NCBI RefSeq assembly: GCF_001939075.1 | Contig: NZ_MPTA01000002.1 | Coordinates: 682,001-746,000 of the forward strand | DNA length: 64,000 bases | Reading direction: 5' to 3' | Source of the DNA: Paenisporosarcina indica | Lineage (GTDB): Bacteria; Bacillota; Bacilli; Bacillales_A; Planococcaceae | Part shown: in pieces, positions 51,991 through 61,280 of the stretch | Position numbering within the stretch: position 1 is the first letter of the stretch | Layout: each line of letters opens with the position of its first letter | Translations under genes and position numbers: made by a program | Notes under the pieces: model-generated | Seen by the model: only the letters and a program-made list of their open reading frames with translations | Database searches by the model: none | Told to the model about the DNA's origin: nothing

Positions 51991-53856
51991 TTAACACTGA
52001 GCACCCATCTTCTCTCTAATAAACAATCCAAGTTTCTCATCACAACAGTAAATATAACAACCCTTCATTCCACGAGTCATTAATGTCTTGTACGTATTTC
52101 TAACGAGCTGATCAAGTGGGTCAATCTCGTATTTTTTCTTTGGTTTGGCAGGTTTTGCACCTTTATCTTTGAAGTATTCTCGCTTCACTTCAATTGAATT
52201 GGTCTCGGGGTTGAAGCTCAAGTCCCGTCCTACGATTACTCCTACATATTCCATTTCCAGTCCTTGTACTGTATGGATACAGCCAATTTGGTGGGAACAT
52301 TCGGGTTGGATTGCCCAGTCAATACGATTCGGGTCATTCCAAGGCATTGCGAAGTCCTGTTCTTCAATGACTACATCGTTTGATAATTTTCCATCCACGG
52401 GTGTCTTGATCCAGTCCCAGGCGTAACCTGCGAGAAGTCTGCCCTTCTTTTCTTGTACAATTTTTTCTACCAACTCATGTGGTGAATCCACTACTTGAAA
52501 GTCAAAGTCTCCATCCAACTGAACATCTTTATGCTCTTCATAAAGATGGTTATTTAACCATTCAAGATAGTTTCCTGAACCAGCACATCGAAATTGTGAA
52601 TCCAGCTCTACCACATGGACCTTCGAATTCTGATTTTCAGCTTCTTCCTTTAATAATTCGAAACGACCGATGTCTTTATTGGAAATGACTTGTTCATCAT
52701 CGATAAAGAACACACTCAATCTACTTGATCTGATAATTTGAGTTGCTTGATTTTCTCCGTCGATTTTCTTTTTCATATGTCCCTGGTTCTTAAGACGATG
52801 TGCTTCATCGCATACAAGAACATCAAAATAGTTACGGGGTGTCTCTACATAAGAAGCAGATCCTTTAAATAGATTTCGTATTTCAACGAACCCACTGGAG
52901 CCAATCAATTTTTTCCTAAGTATTTCGCGGAAGGACTGATTAGGAGTTATATATTCAATAGTCGCTTCTTCCCCTAAAAGAAAATTCATTAAATTTAAGC
53001 CGATGACTGATTTACCGGTACCAGGTCCGCCTTTTATAAGAATTGTATGTTTTTCGTCATTTGCTAAATCCAAGTTTCTGTATATCGATAACACCTTTTC
53101 ATAGGCCACTTTTTGCTCATCCAACAAAATGAATTCTTCATTACCTTCAAATAAAGAATTTACTGCTTCCACCAATTTTTTTGAAGGTTTAATTTTACCT
53201 TCTTCAATTTTCTTTGCAATTTCCGTTCCTTTCCCCTCAGAGACCGCTTCTTTGATCATTTTCATTAATATTTGGTCGTCAAACTGAAAGTAGATTGGAG
53301 ATTGTTCTACGTAAGTTGCATAACGTGCATTGAGTAACGGTTCTTCTGCCCGGTTACGGACAGGGATATAGTTATGTAGATATGCACATGAACTCAAGTT
53401 AATCGACGAGTCATGATAAAATGCTTCATTAAAGTTTTCCAGATAACGCTTGTAAGAAAGGGATTGATAGGATGGATGGACTGTTTCACGAACTCTTTTA
53501 CCTAAAAAAGTTTCAACAATTCCATCACCTTCAGCAACGTTTGCTTTACTCCATTGTTTCAGCTCTACAATTACTGCATTTTGTTTCCCAACACTATCTT
53601 CACCTGTTATGAAAAAATCAATACGTTTTTCCGTCGAAGGCAATTTATACTCCAAGAGCACATGCGTATCTTCTTTCAGGTCCGCATCTCTCAGGATTTT
53701 CGCCATTTGTGGGAGAGAGTTTGTCCAGGAAAGAATTTCGCTAGGAGAAACCGATTTATTCATTTTTTCTAGAACTTTTTCAGACAATACAGTTCCAATA
53801 TTTCGCTCAAGTACATGATCGATGAATTTTGAAGATGTTTCATTGTAAATAATCAT
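51991..53856 (-). CDS. DUF2075 ATPase/helicase-like protein with N-terminal nuclease motif
   Basis: This protein (621 aa) has at residues about 75-105 a PD-(D/E)xK-like pattern: RIDFFITG, then NAVIVELKQW. The DUF2075 P-loop domain follows with Walker A IKGGPGTGKSVIGLNL near 274, DVLVCDEAHRLKN near 345, FFIDDEQVIS near 385, LDSQFRCAGSG near 420, and QIGCIHTVQGLEMEYVGVIVG near 530, i.e. SF1-like motifs. The C-terminus ends in the LMTRGMKGCYIYC motif. Such proteins are often found in defence and mobile regions. It is divergent from the MazG-like gene, sharing a 139-base promoter region. Confidence 0.87.
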   Translation of the reverse strand: MIIYNETSSKFIDHVLERNIGTVLSEKVLEKMNKSVSPSEILSWTNSLPQMAKILRDADLKEDTHVLLEYKLPSTEKRIDFFITGEDSVGKQNAVIVELKQWSKANVAEGDGIVETFLGKRVRETVHPSYQSLSYKRYLENFNEAFYHDSSINLSSCAYLHNYIPVRNRAEEPLLNARYATYVEQSPIYFQFDDQILMKMIKEAVSEGKGTEIAKKIEEGKIKPSKKLVEAVNSLFEGNEEFILLDEQKVAYEKVLSIYRNLDLANDEKHTILIKGGPGTGKSVIGLNLMNFLLGEEATIEYITPNQSFREILRKKLIGSSGFVEIRNLFKGSASYVETPRNYFDVLVCDEAHRLKNQGHMKKKIDGENQATQIIRSSRLSVFFIDDEQVISNKDIGRFELLKEEAENQNSKVHVVELDSQFRCAGSGNYLEWLNNHLYEEHKDVQLDGDFDFQVVDSPHELVEKIVQEKKGRLLAGYAWDWIKTPVDGKLSNDVVIEEQDFAMPWNDPNRIDWAIQPECSHQIGCIHTVQGLEMEYVGVIVGRDLSFNPETNSIEVKREYFKDKGAKPAKPKKKYEIDPLDQLVRNTYKTLMTRGMKGCYIYCCDEKLGLFIREKMGAQC

Positions 53857-53995
53857 TTGTTTCCACTCCTACTCATGGTGTGATGCTTTATTATCGGCTA
53901 TATCTCATATGGTAATTATTTCAATAGTATCATTCATAACGGAAAATTGAATGATATAATTCATAATTATCTATGAATTTTCAGGAGGTCATTTC

Positions 53996-54322
53996 ATGCC
54001 AATCTACAACAAACTAGTTCGTGACGGAATTCCCGCGATTATCGAAGCAGACAACAAAAAGTATACAATGAATATTTTGGAACCATCTCAACACGAAGAG
54101 GAGATTAAAAATAAACTAGGTGAGGAATTGAAAGAATATCAACAAGCATCAACTAATGAAGAAGCGGTAGAGGAATTAGCAGATTTACTAGAATTGATTT
54201 ACGCCGTTTTACCACTCCATGACTCTAGTAAGGAAGAGCTGGAGAAAGTCCGTCTTGCTAAGCGTGAAAAACGTGGAGGTTTTGATAAGGGGTACTTCCT
54301 TATCGAGGTTGAAGATGACTGA
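53996..54322 (+). CDS. MazG-like nucleoside triphosphate pyrophosphohydrolase
   Basis: This protein (108 aa) is a compact all-alpha NTP pyrophosphatase. It opens with YNKLVRDGIP, and the metal-binding pattern EELKEYQ (near residues 43-49) plus EELADLLELIYA (near 59-70) gives the E-x2-E...E-x2-D motif. It ends with KRGGFDKGYFL. Related enzymes cleave (d)NTPs to monophosphates. ATG 53996 follows TCAGGAGG. Its last 8 bases overlap the start of the PLD-helicase gene (ATGACTGA), so the two proteins are made together. This points to a joint job, not housekeeping. Confidence 0.85.
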   Translation: MPIYNKLVRDGIPAIIEADNKKYTMNILEPSQHEEEIKNKLGEELKEYQQASTNEEAVEELADLLELIYAVLPLHDSSKEELEKVRLAKREKRGGFDKGYFLIEVEDD

Positions 54323-56747
54323 GACTCGGCTTATTACACATCGGTTAGTTGATGATTTGAAGACTTTTAGTGAATCCTCTTCCAGCATGTATTGGATGAC
54401 GGCATTTGCTATGACCTCAGGCGTGAAACTGGTGTTGCCACAATTGAAGGCTGCCGCTGCACGTGGGTGTGAGATCAAGATGCTCGTCGGTGATTATTTG
54501 TACATAACTCAACCAGATGCATTGGAACTTCTTCATAATGAACTTCCTGAAATTGAATTACGTCTTTTCCAGAGTTCAGGACAATCATTCCATCCTAAAG
54601 CCTATTTGTTCCGTGGAAACAATAAAAACCACGTGATCGTTGGCTCGTCTAATTTATCTAAATCTGCTTTGACAAGTGGTATTGAGTGGAGCTTGCATGT
54701 CCTGACACCAATGGATGACGTTCTATTTTCGGTAGCTTCGGAAGAATTTATGAAACAGTTTTATGAAGAACGCACCATCCCAATGAACAAAGAAACGTTA
54801 GCCCTTTATCGTGAACAATTTGTTCTACATAATATGCAAAGACCTTTTAGTCAGGCATGGTCTGAACAAGAGGAACAGGAAGTCATGTACGGAACACCTA
54901 CGGATCAATCCATAGTAGCTGAGACAAATGAAACCTATGTTACTCAACAAGAACTTACACCGCGTCCAGCTCAAGTCTTGGCATTGCAAGCACTTCAAGA
55001 TTCCATGCAAGATGACTACAATAAAGCATTGGCAGTGATGGCTACCGGGCTTGGAAAAACATATTTGGCTGCATTTTTCGCCAAGAAGTTTGAACGAGCA
55101 CTTTTCATTGCCCATCGAGAAGAAATTTTAATTCAGGCCCAACATTCCTTCACCCATGTACATCCGGAAAAAAGTACTGGATTCTACAATGCCAAAGAAC
55201 AAACGATAAATGCGGATTTTCTCTTTGCTTCTGTTCAGACTTTGACACAGAAACATCATCTTTCTCGCTTCGAACCAGATACCTTTGATCTGATTGTCGT
55301 GGATGAGTTCCATCATGCCAGTGCACCAAGCTACATGCGTATCTTTGATCACTTCAAGCCGAAGTTCCTACTTGGTATTACCGCAACACCTTATCGTCTA
55401 GATAATAAAGATGTGTTTGGGCTTTGTGACGGAAATGTCGCGATATCCATTCATTTTCTCGATGCTATTAAACACCAATGGCTTTCCCCTTTCCATTACT
55501 ATGGAATTTATGATGACACCGATTACTCACAGTTACGTTGGCTCGGGACTCACTATGACGAAGAAGAATTGGCACGCGTCCAATTGCGTTCGGAAATGGC
55601 AGAGAAAATTTTGCAAGAATGGAACATACATAAGCAATCACGTACGATAGCATTCTGTTCCTCCATCCGCCAGGCAAATTTCCTGAACAACCAGTTTCAG
55701 AAAGCTGGATATCGTTCTATTTCTTTGAATGGAAACACGCCAAATGAAGAACGGCTTGCCGCGCGAGAACGCTTGAATAGCGGCAAATTAGATATTATCT
55801 TTACCGTTGATTTATTCAATGAAGGTGTGGACATTCCTCAAGTCGACACATTACTGTTTGTTCGACCTACTGAATCACTTGCAGTTTTCACACAACAAAT
55901 CGGACGCGGCCTTCGGATTGTGGAGGGCAAGAATCACTGTGTCATTATCGATTTAATAGGGAACTACCGTAATGCCGATGTTAAATGGGGCGTCTTCAAC
56001 CCAACGTATGTCGGGATACCTGAATCTCGAGTAATTGAACAAACATTGCCGGAGGGCTGTGAATTCAACATCGATACGGAAGTCATCAATTTGATTTCTC
56101 ATATGACCAAGAAGTTGGCACGTGGGAAAGAACTGTTGATAATGCACGGTCATGAACTTCGCAAAGATCTTGGTCATCGTCCAACCTATCTTGAATACCA
56201 TTTGCAGGCAGGCGTGGACTCGTCCATGATCAAGCGTGAATTTGGAACCTATTTCAACATGTTGAAGGCTTCTGGCGATTTAAATGTTAAGGAGTTACAG
56301 ATTCTGGAGGATTATGAAGAATGGTTTCTGGAAGTTGAGCGTACAGGAATGACGAAAAGTTATAAACTGGTATTACTCAGATGCATGCTGACACGAGGTG
56401 AGGATGAGTGGTTTTTGCCCATTCAAGCAGTGGATGCAGCAATGTCCTTCCATCATTACCTAACGGACAAATCATACCGTAAAAATATTGATTTCAGTGA
56501 TAAGCAGGGAAAAGAAATGGAAGAGTATAATGAACGCAAAGTGGCTTCGCTCATTCAACGGATGCCAATGACCATGTGGGGTGGCTCTGCTAATAAGTTG
56601 GTTACCTATGAGGAGAAAGTTTTCAAGGTGAATTTCGATATTGCACCTGAAGACCGCTCAATTGTCTATGAATGGACTCGTCAGATTTGTGAATACCGTT
56701 TACACACATACTTTGAGAAAAAAGCTGCTACCATCCAAATTAACTAA
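54315..56747 (+). CDS. PLD-family nuclease fused to DEAD/DEAH-box helicase
   Basis: This protein (810 aa) starts at ATG 54315, overlapping the MazG-like gene; a longer frame from 54219 lies inside that gene. Residues 1-170 form a phospholipase-D-type nuclease half with FHPKAYLF near 91 and VGSSNLSKSAL near 109, the H-x-K and GSxN signature of NgoFVII/BfiI-like enzymes. The SF2 helicase follows: Walker A ATGLGKTYLA near 242, DEFHHA near 330, GITATPYRLD near 355, and QQIGRGLRI near 527. The last 230 residues are helical with no known catalytic motif; a DUF3427 end is not obvious. A terminator follows. Confidence 0.87.
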   Translation: MTETRLITHRLVDDLKTFSESSSSMYWMTAFAMTSGVKLVLPQLKAAAARGCEIKMLVGDYLYITQPDALELLHNELPEIELRLFQSSGQSFHPKAYLFRGNNKNHVIVGSSNLSKSALTSGIEWSLHVLTPMDDVLFSVASEEFMKQFYEERTIPMNKETLALYREQFVLHNMQRPFSQAWSEQEEQEVMYGTPTDQSIVAETNETYVTQQELTPRPAQVLALQALQDSMQDDYNKALAVMATGLGKTYLAAFFAKKFERALFIAHREEILIQAQHSFTHVHPEKSTGFYNAKEQTINADFLFASVQTLTQKHHLSRFEPDTFDLIVVDEFHHASAPSYMRIFDHFKPKFLLGITATPYRLDNKDVFGLCDGNVAISIHFLDAIKHQWLSPFHYYGIYDDTDYSQLRWLGTHYDEEELARVQLRSEMAEKILQEWNIHKQSRTIAFCSSIRQANFLNNQFQKAGYRSISLNGNTPNEERLAARERLNSGKLDIIFTVDLFNEGVDIPQVDTLLFVRPTESLAVFTQQIGRGLRIVEGKNHCVIIDLIGNYRNADVKWGVFNPTYVGIPESRVIEQTLPEGCEFNIDTEVINLISHMTKKLARGKELLIMHGHELRKDLGHRPTYLEYHLQAGVDSSMIKREFGTYFNMLKASGDLNVKELQILEDYEEWFLEVERTGMTKSYKLVLLRCMLTRGEDEWFLPIQAVDAAMSFHHYLTDKSYRKNIDFSDKQGKEMEEYNERKVASLIQRMPMTMWGGSANKLVTYEEKVFKVNFDIAPEDRSIVYEWTRQICEYRLHTYFEKKAATIQIN

Positions 56748-57075
56748 AAAGAGGCTACCTTAATGTCTATTTGATTTAGACTTAAGGTTCAGCCTCTTTC
56801 TCTTGTGGAAAAAAAGATCTACCATTTATATTAACGATATGTGAAAATAATTCCCTAAAAGAGAAAACTAAGCTTTAAAACTTACGTCTTCCTACACTGT
56901 TAGATACGTAGAAACCTTACTATCCTTAATAAATATAATGGTATAATTTAGAAATAGTATTATTCTCCAACTTCAATTACATTTTGTGGTTTTTATAATA
57001 ACGTATCCATATAAGCACTATTAAATCGGAAATATAAAAATAATGAAGACCTAAATAACTAAATTGGAGGAAACC
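56746..57075 (+). terminator. Terminator at 56746-56803 and AT-rich leader of the next gene
   Basis: AAAGAGGCT (56748-56756) pairs with AGCCTCTTT (56791-56799), with inner pairing of CTTAA/TTAAG. The remainder is AT-rich with TATAAT-like boxes near 56936-56950, so the second helicase gene likely has its own promoter. Confidence 0.75.
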
Positions 57076-60000
57076 ATGAGCAAATATTCTAAGGGAATTA
57101 TGGAAGAGCTATATATGGAAAATAAAGTCTACCCAGAAACTAAATTAATTCAAAAATTAGGTCTAGATGAATATGTAGAAACGCTTTCCATGCATGCAGC
57201 GAATGTCATCGGCGATAAAATAAGATCTCTCGCAGACGAAAACAACTTCACTGACATATACAAACTTCTTAACAAAGTTCATCAAATTACAGATGGTGAT
57301 GTCAATTCAGATTTTCATTTGCCGCTATCCATGATCACTTATTCTGATACATTAGAAGAATTGCCTTTAAAAGAAGATCTATTTTTATCTAGAGTTGATG
57401 TACTTTATAATGATGCACATAAAATTAAGAATTTCTTTAAAACACTTTCTTATGAAATGAAAACGGCAGATGAAGTGTTCTTTCTAGTTAGTTTTATTAG
57501 AATGTCAGGTGCTCAACTTTTAACTAGAGAACTGATCGATTTAGAGAAGCGAAATATACCTGTGAAAATATTAACTACTACATATTTAAATGTTACTGAA
57601 GCTAAAGCAATTCGCCACTTACAACAATTTAAAAACGTTGAATTAAAAATTCTTCCATTAAAAAATGAATCGTTTCATACTAAAGCCTATCTTTTTAAAA
57701 GGAAATCGGAATTAAATACGGTGATAATCGGTTCATCCAATATTTCACATTCTGCGTTAATCAATGGTCATGAATTAAATGTAAAGATTCCTCATTCAGA
57801 GCATTTACCTGCTTTTGATCAAACCAAGTTATTTTTCAATAAAATGTGGGCTTTACCAAATGCAGTTGCTGCAGATGAGAATTTCTTAAGACAATATGAA
57901 AAATATCAAAATCAACAAAAGAATTCAGAGATGTCTTCATTTACTTTTGAAAGAACAGAAGAATACATGGTTGAACCTAGAATAGAACCTAACGAAATGC
58001 AAAAAGAGGCACTAAAAAATCTTTCCTTCACTAGAAACCAAGGGCAATCAAAAGGCGTTATTATTGCCGCGACAGGTACAGGAAAAACTTATTTATCCGC
58101 CTTTGATGTGCAACGATTCCAACCAAATCGACTATTATTCATTGCCCATCGTGAAGAGTTATTAAATGGAGCCATAAAAACGTTTACTTCATTATTCAAT
58201 GATGAAGATCTTTGTGGAAAGATCACAGGAACGTCGAAACAATATGATAAACGTTTTATATTTAGTACAATACAATCTTTATCCAAGGACAAAACCCTAG
58301 AAATGTTTGATAAGCATGCCTTTGACTACATTATTGTTGATGAGTTTCACCATGCAGAAGCAGCTACATATAAAAAAGTACTCTCTTATTTTGAACCACA
58401 GTTTCTTTTAGGTCTCACTGCAACCCCTGAACGAATGGATGGTAGGGACGTACTTTCATTATGTGATAATAACGTTGTGTATGAGATTCGATTAAGAGAT
58501 GCATTAGAAGCTAAGCTATTAGCTCCCTTTCATTATTTTGGATTATCCGACCTTACTGTAGACTACGACAAAGTAAAAGTAACCAATGGCCATTACGAAG
58601 AACATTCACTTACAAAGGCTCTATCCACATATGAACGTGTCGAATCAATTATTGAAAAAATTTATCAATACGGTTTTGATGGAGATACCCTATATGGTCT
58701 TGGTTTCTGTGTAAATATTGATCATGCGAAATTTATGTCAAATGAATTTAATGAACGAGGATTTGAAACAATCTATCTAACTGGCGAAGATTCGGTTGAA
58801 CATAGAAGTCGTATGATAAAACGACTTGAAGAACCTACCGATAATTTATCTATAATATTTACGGTCAATATTTTCAACGAAGGGATCGATATTCCGCGAG
58901 TTAATCTAATGCTTTTCTTACGCCCAACAGAATCTTCAACGATCTTCATACAACAATTAGGTCGTGGATTACGAAAAATAGACAATAAAGAATATGTCAC
59001 AGTGTTGGATTTCATCGGTAATTACAGAAAATCTTTCATTATTCCATTAGCTTTATCAGGTCAATATAACAGCAAAGCGTTTGATGTTGATTCCTTAAGA
59101 GTTTCTGTGGCTCATGAATTTGCAGATACAGCGGCAGGTTCCTTTGCTCAACTTGATCCTATTGCACAAAGAGAGATTCTGGAAAGGTTAGAAACGATTA
59201 AATTAAATCCTACAGAAATACTAAAAGAAATGTACTATCAATTTAAACATGATCTTGGACGATCTCCTGAAATTATGGACTTCCTCTATTCTGAAGAAGC
59301 TCCAAGTCTCACTTTCTTTTTGTATAAACATAAATCCTGGGTGAAAACTAAAAAGTCTATGCGTGATTTATCTTCATTTGATGAACTATTATTATCTGAT
59401 GAAATCAAGATGTCTCTAATTGAAAGAATTGAAGGTATGCTTCCACTTAAATGGCCATACGAATTTGCCGTATATAAACTTGGAATGTTGCAGTCGGATG
59501 TTTCTGTATTAGACGTTCGTTTATGGCTTTCCAAAAGATTTTCAATTCATATAGATCCAAATTCACATGACACTTTAATAGTGCGTGCAATGATCCGCTT
59601 GACAAATATGCGTCCAAAACAACAAGTTGCTCTCGGCACATACACTAACAATGTATTCACATTCTCACATGAGACCTTCCAGTTACTAAAAGAAGAAGGT
59701 TTTAGAGACTACTTAAATGAACGCCTTGACTACGGACTTATTGAATTTAGTAGAACGTTTAAAAGAGAAGATATGCTGCAAAATTCAAAACGCCTTGCTT
59801 TATATAACAACTATTCAAGAAATGAACTCATTTTCTTGTTCGAAGCTAAGGTTGCAGAAAACACGTGGCGCGAAGGGATAAGTAGAGTAGACAATCACTA
59901 TCTACTATTCATCAATTTGAATAAATCTGAAGATATTGCAGAAAGTATACGATACAAAGATAGCTTCAGAGATCCTTCTACATTTATGTGGCAAAGTGAA

Positions 60001-60234
60001 AATCGTGCTTCTCACTCTTCAGGACGTGGACAAGATTATGTACATCATAAAGAAAAAGGTTTCCATATTCACTTATTTGTTCGTAAATTTACTCAACTAC
60101 ACAACATGACTTTGCCATTTACGTATTTAGGTGAAGTCGATTATGTTAGCAGCCACGGTGATAAACCAATGAATATTATTTGGAAACTTCATAACCCGGT
60201 CCCAGAGGACTTATACCACGATCTGATTAGATAA
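57076..60234 (+). CDS. PLD-nuclease/DEAD-box helicase with C-terminal DUF3427
   Basis: This protein (1052 aa) starts at ATG 57076, with GGAGG 6 bases upstream. It has an extra N-terminal helical domain (1-110), then a PLD nuclease half with FHTKAYLF near 199 and IIGSSNISHSAL near 218. SF2 helicase motifs are ATGTGKTYLSA near 331, IIVDEFHHAE near 421, GLTATPERMDG near 448, and IQQLGRGLRK near 625. From about 760 on comes the DUF3427 region, including LIFLFEAKVAENTWREG and VHHKEKGFHIHLFVRK. It is a longer paralog of the 54315 gene product. Its 3' end overlaps the convergent NUDIX gene by 24 bases. Confidence 0.88.
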   Translation: MSKYSKGIMEELYMENKVYPETKLIQKLGLDEYVETLSMHAANVIGDKIRSLADENNFTDIYKLLNKVHQITDGDVNSDFHLPLSMITYSDTLEELPLKEDLFLSRVDVLYNDAHKIKNFFKTLSYEMKTADEVFFLVSFIRMSGAQLLTRELIDLEKRNIPVKILTTTYLNVTEAKAIRHLQQFKNVELKILPLKNESFHTKAYLFKRKSELNTVIIGSSNISHSALINGHELNVKIPHSEHLPAFDQTKLFFNKMWALPNAVAADENFLRQYEKYQNQQKNSEMSSFTFERTEEYMVEPRIEPNEMQKEALKNLSFTRNQGQSKGVIIAATGTGKTYLSAFDVQRFQPNRLLFIAHREELLNGAIKTFTSLFNDEDLCGKITGTSKQYDKRFIFSTIQSLSKDKTLEMFDKHAFDYIIVDEFHHAEAATYKKVLSYFEPQFLLGLTATPERMDGRDVLSLCDNNVVYEIRLRDALEAKLLAPFHYFGLSDLTVDYDKVKVTNGHYEEHSLTKALSTYERVESIIEKIYQYGFDGDTLYGLGFCVNIDHAKFMSNEFNERGFETIYLTGEDSVEHRSRMIKRLEEPTDNLSIIFTVNIFNEGIDIPRVNLMLFLRPTESSTIFIQQLGRGLRKIDNKEYVTVLDFIGNYRKSFIIPLALSGQYNSKAFDVDSLRVSVAHEFADTAAGSFAQLDPIAQREILERLETIKLNPTEILKEMYYQFKHDLGRSPEIMDFLYSEEAPSLTFFLYKHKSWVKTKKSMRDLSSFDELLLSDEIKMSLIERIEGMLPLKWPYEFAVYKLGMLQSDVSVLDVRLWLSKRFSIHIDPNSHDTLIVRAMIRLTNMRPKQQVALGTYTNNVFTFSHETFQLLKEEGFRDYLNERLDYGLIEFSRTFKREDMLQNSKRLALYNNYSRNELIFLFEAKVAENTWREGISRVDNHYLLFINLNKSEDIAESIRYKDSFRDPSTFMWQSENRASHSSGRGQDYVHHKEKGFHIHLFVRKFTQLHNMTLPFTYLGEVDYVSSHGDKPMNIIWKLHNPVPEDLYHDLIR

Positions 60235-60606
60235 TAGCTTATTAACCGCTGGAATATCTGCAGGTGCCCATTCTAAAGTTAATAATTCTTGGATGGGTAC
60301 CCATTTTAATTCAGCATGTTCTGAAGCAAATGGCGTACCATTTATTACTTTTGATATGTATGTTATTAGGTTTATGGTAAATGTTTCATATTCATATACT
60401 GTGTCTTCTACAAATTGATGTACTTCAATTTCACAAGATAACTCTTCTCTAATTTCCCTAATTAGAGCTTTTTCATGAGACTCTCCATGTTCTATTTTCC
60501 CTCCTGGAAACTCCCACAAATTTGGTAGAGCCATTTTTTCAGATCTCAATGCACAAAGAATTTCTTTTTTATCATTTATTATTATTGCACCAACAACATT
60601 AATCAA
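60211..60606 (-). CDS. NUDIX hydrolase (MutT/CTP-pyrophosphohydrolase type)
   Basis: This protein (131 aa) has a full NUDIX box near residues 34-56: GGKIEHGESHEKALIREIREEL. It starts AIIINDKKEILCALRSE, like 8-oxo-dGTP/CTP diphosphatases. TTG 60606 has AAAGGAG upstream. It hydrolyses a nucleoside diphosphate-linked compound, most likely a modified or free (d)NTP. Its tail overlaps the end of the DUF3427 helicase gene head-to-head at the 3' ends, and it may be transcribed after the small unknown gene upstream. Together with the MazG-like enzyme it gives this island two nucleotide pyrophosphohydrolases. Confidence 0.9.
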   Translation of the reverse strand: MINVVGAIIINDKKEILCALRSEKMALPNLWEFPGGKIEHGESHEKALIREIREELSCEIEVHQFVEDTVYEYETFTINLITYISKVINGTPFASEHAELKWVPIQELLTLEWAPADIPAVNKLLSNQIVV

Positions 60607-60650
60607 TTTCTTCTCTCCTTTTAAACATCATTGTCATGTATTTGATTGAA

Positions 60651-61088
60651 TTATTTCTTGCTAAAGAATTTCACAAGCTGACTTTTAGTAGGAAAAGGGA
60701 TTTGAATTGGATACATAAGTTTACTATCTGCCATATTCACTATATAAGGATTAGCAGATTCTTTTATCTTAAACTTCCAATGTGGTGGCAGCTTATTTGT
60801 ATTAGGTTGAGTGCCATCTAGCATCATTTTCTTTTTAAATGCATTTAATTTCGCCATGATAAACCGATCTTTAAATCTGACAAGTAAATATCCTTCGTGT
60901 TGATCGGAATTATATAAATCCATAATACTCTCTCCAATGTCAAACCAATTACTATCATTTTGGACAGATGGAGAGACAACAAATATTTTCCCTTTACGAA
61001 AGACTTTTGTATTTCTTTCCTGTCTAAGACCAAGTTCTTTTACTAAAAAGTCTAGATTCACTTTTGTTGATTCATGAGCAATCGACAT
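60651..61088 (-). CDS. Hypothetical 145-aa protein in the defence island
   Basis: This gene has AAGGAGTG about 13 bases before ATG 61088 and lies 44 bases upstream of the NUDIX gene on the same strand, so the two probably form an operon. The product is basic, with an alternating strand pattern (TKVFRKGKIFVVSPS; GYLLVRFKDRFIMAKLNAF) suggesting an alpha/beta nucleic-acid- or nuclease-like fold. No motif is recognised. No signal peptide or membrane segment. Confidence 0.65.
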   Translation of the reverse strand: MSIAHESTKVNLDFLVKELGLRQERNTKVFRKGKIFVVSPSVQNDSNWFDIGESIMDLYNSDQHEGYLLVRFKDRFIMAKLNAFKKKMMLDGTQPNTNKLPPHWKFKIKESANPYIVNMADSKLMYPIQIPFPTKSQLVKFFSKK

Positions 61089-61228
61089 GTATTAATATAA
61101 CACTCCTTATATTCATAGTCTGATAATTTCAGTATATCTGATCTACCCCTAAATTTCTTTATTTCAAAAAGATTCATCAAAATAGTTTACTTTATTAAAC
61201 TAGTGCATATATATGAACTCCACGAAGT

Positions 61229-61275
61229 AAAAAAGCTAATCTCGCTGGATATAATCCACGCAAGATTAGCTTTTT
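61229..61275 (-). terminator. Terminator of the HerA/DptH-like gene
   Basis: AAAGCTAATCT and AGATTAGCTTT with inner GTGGATTATATCCAGC pairing and a T6 tail on the leftward strand. Confidence 0.88.
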
Positions 61276-61280
61276 CCTTT

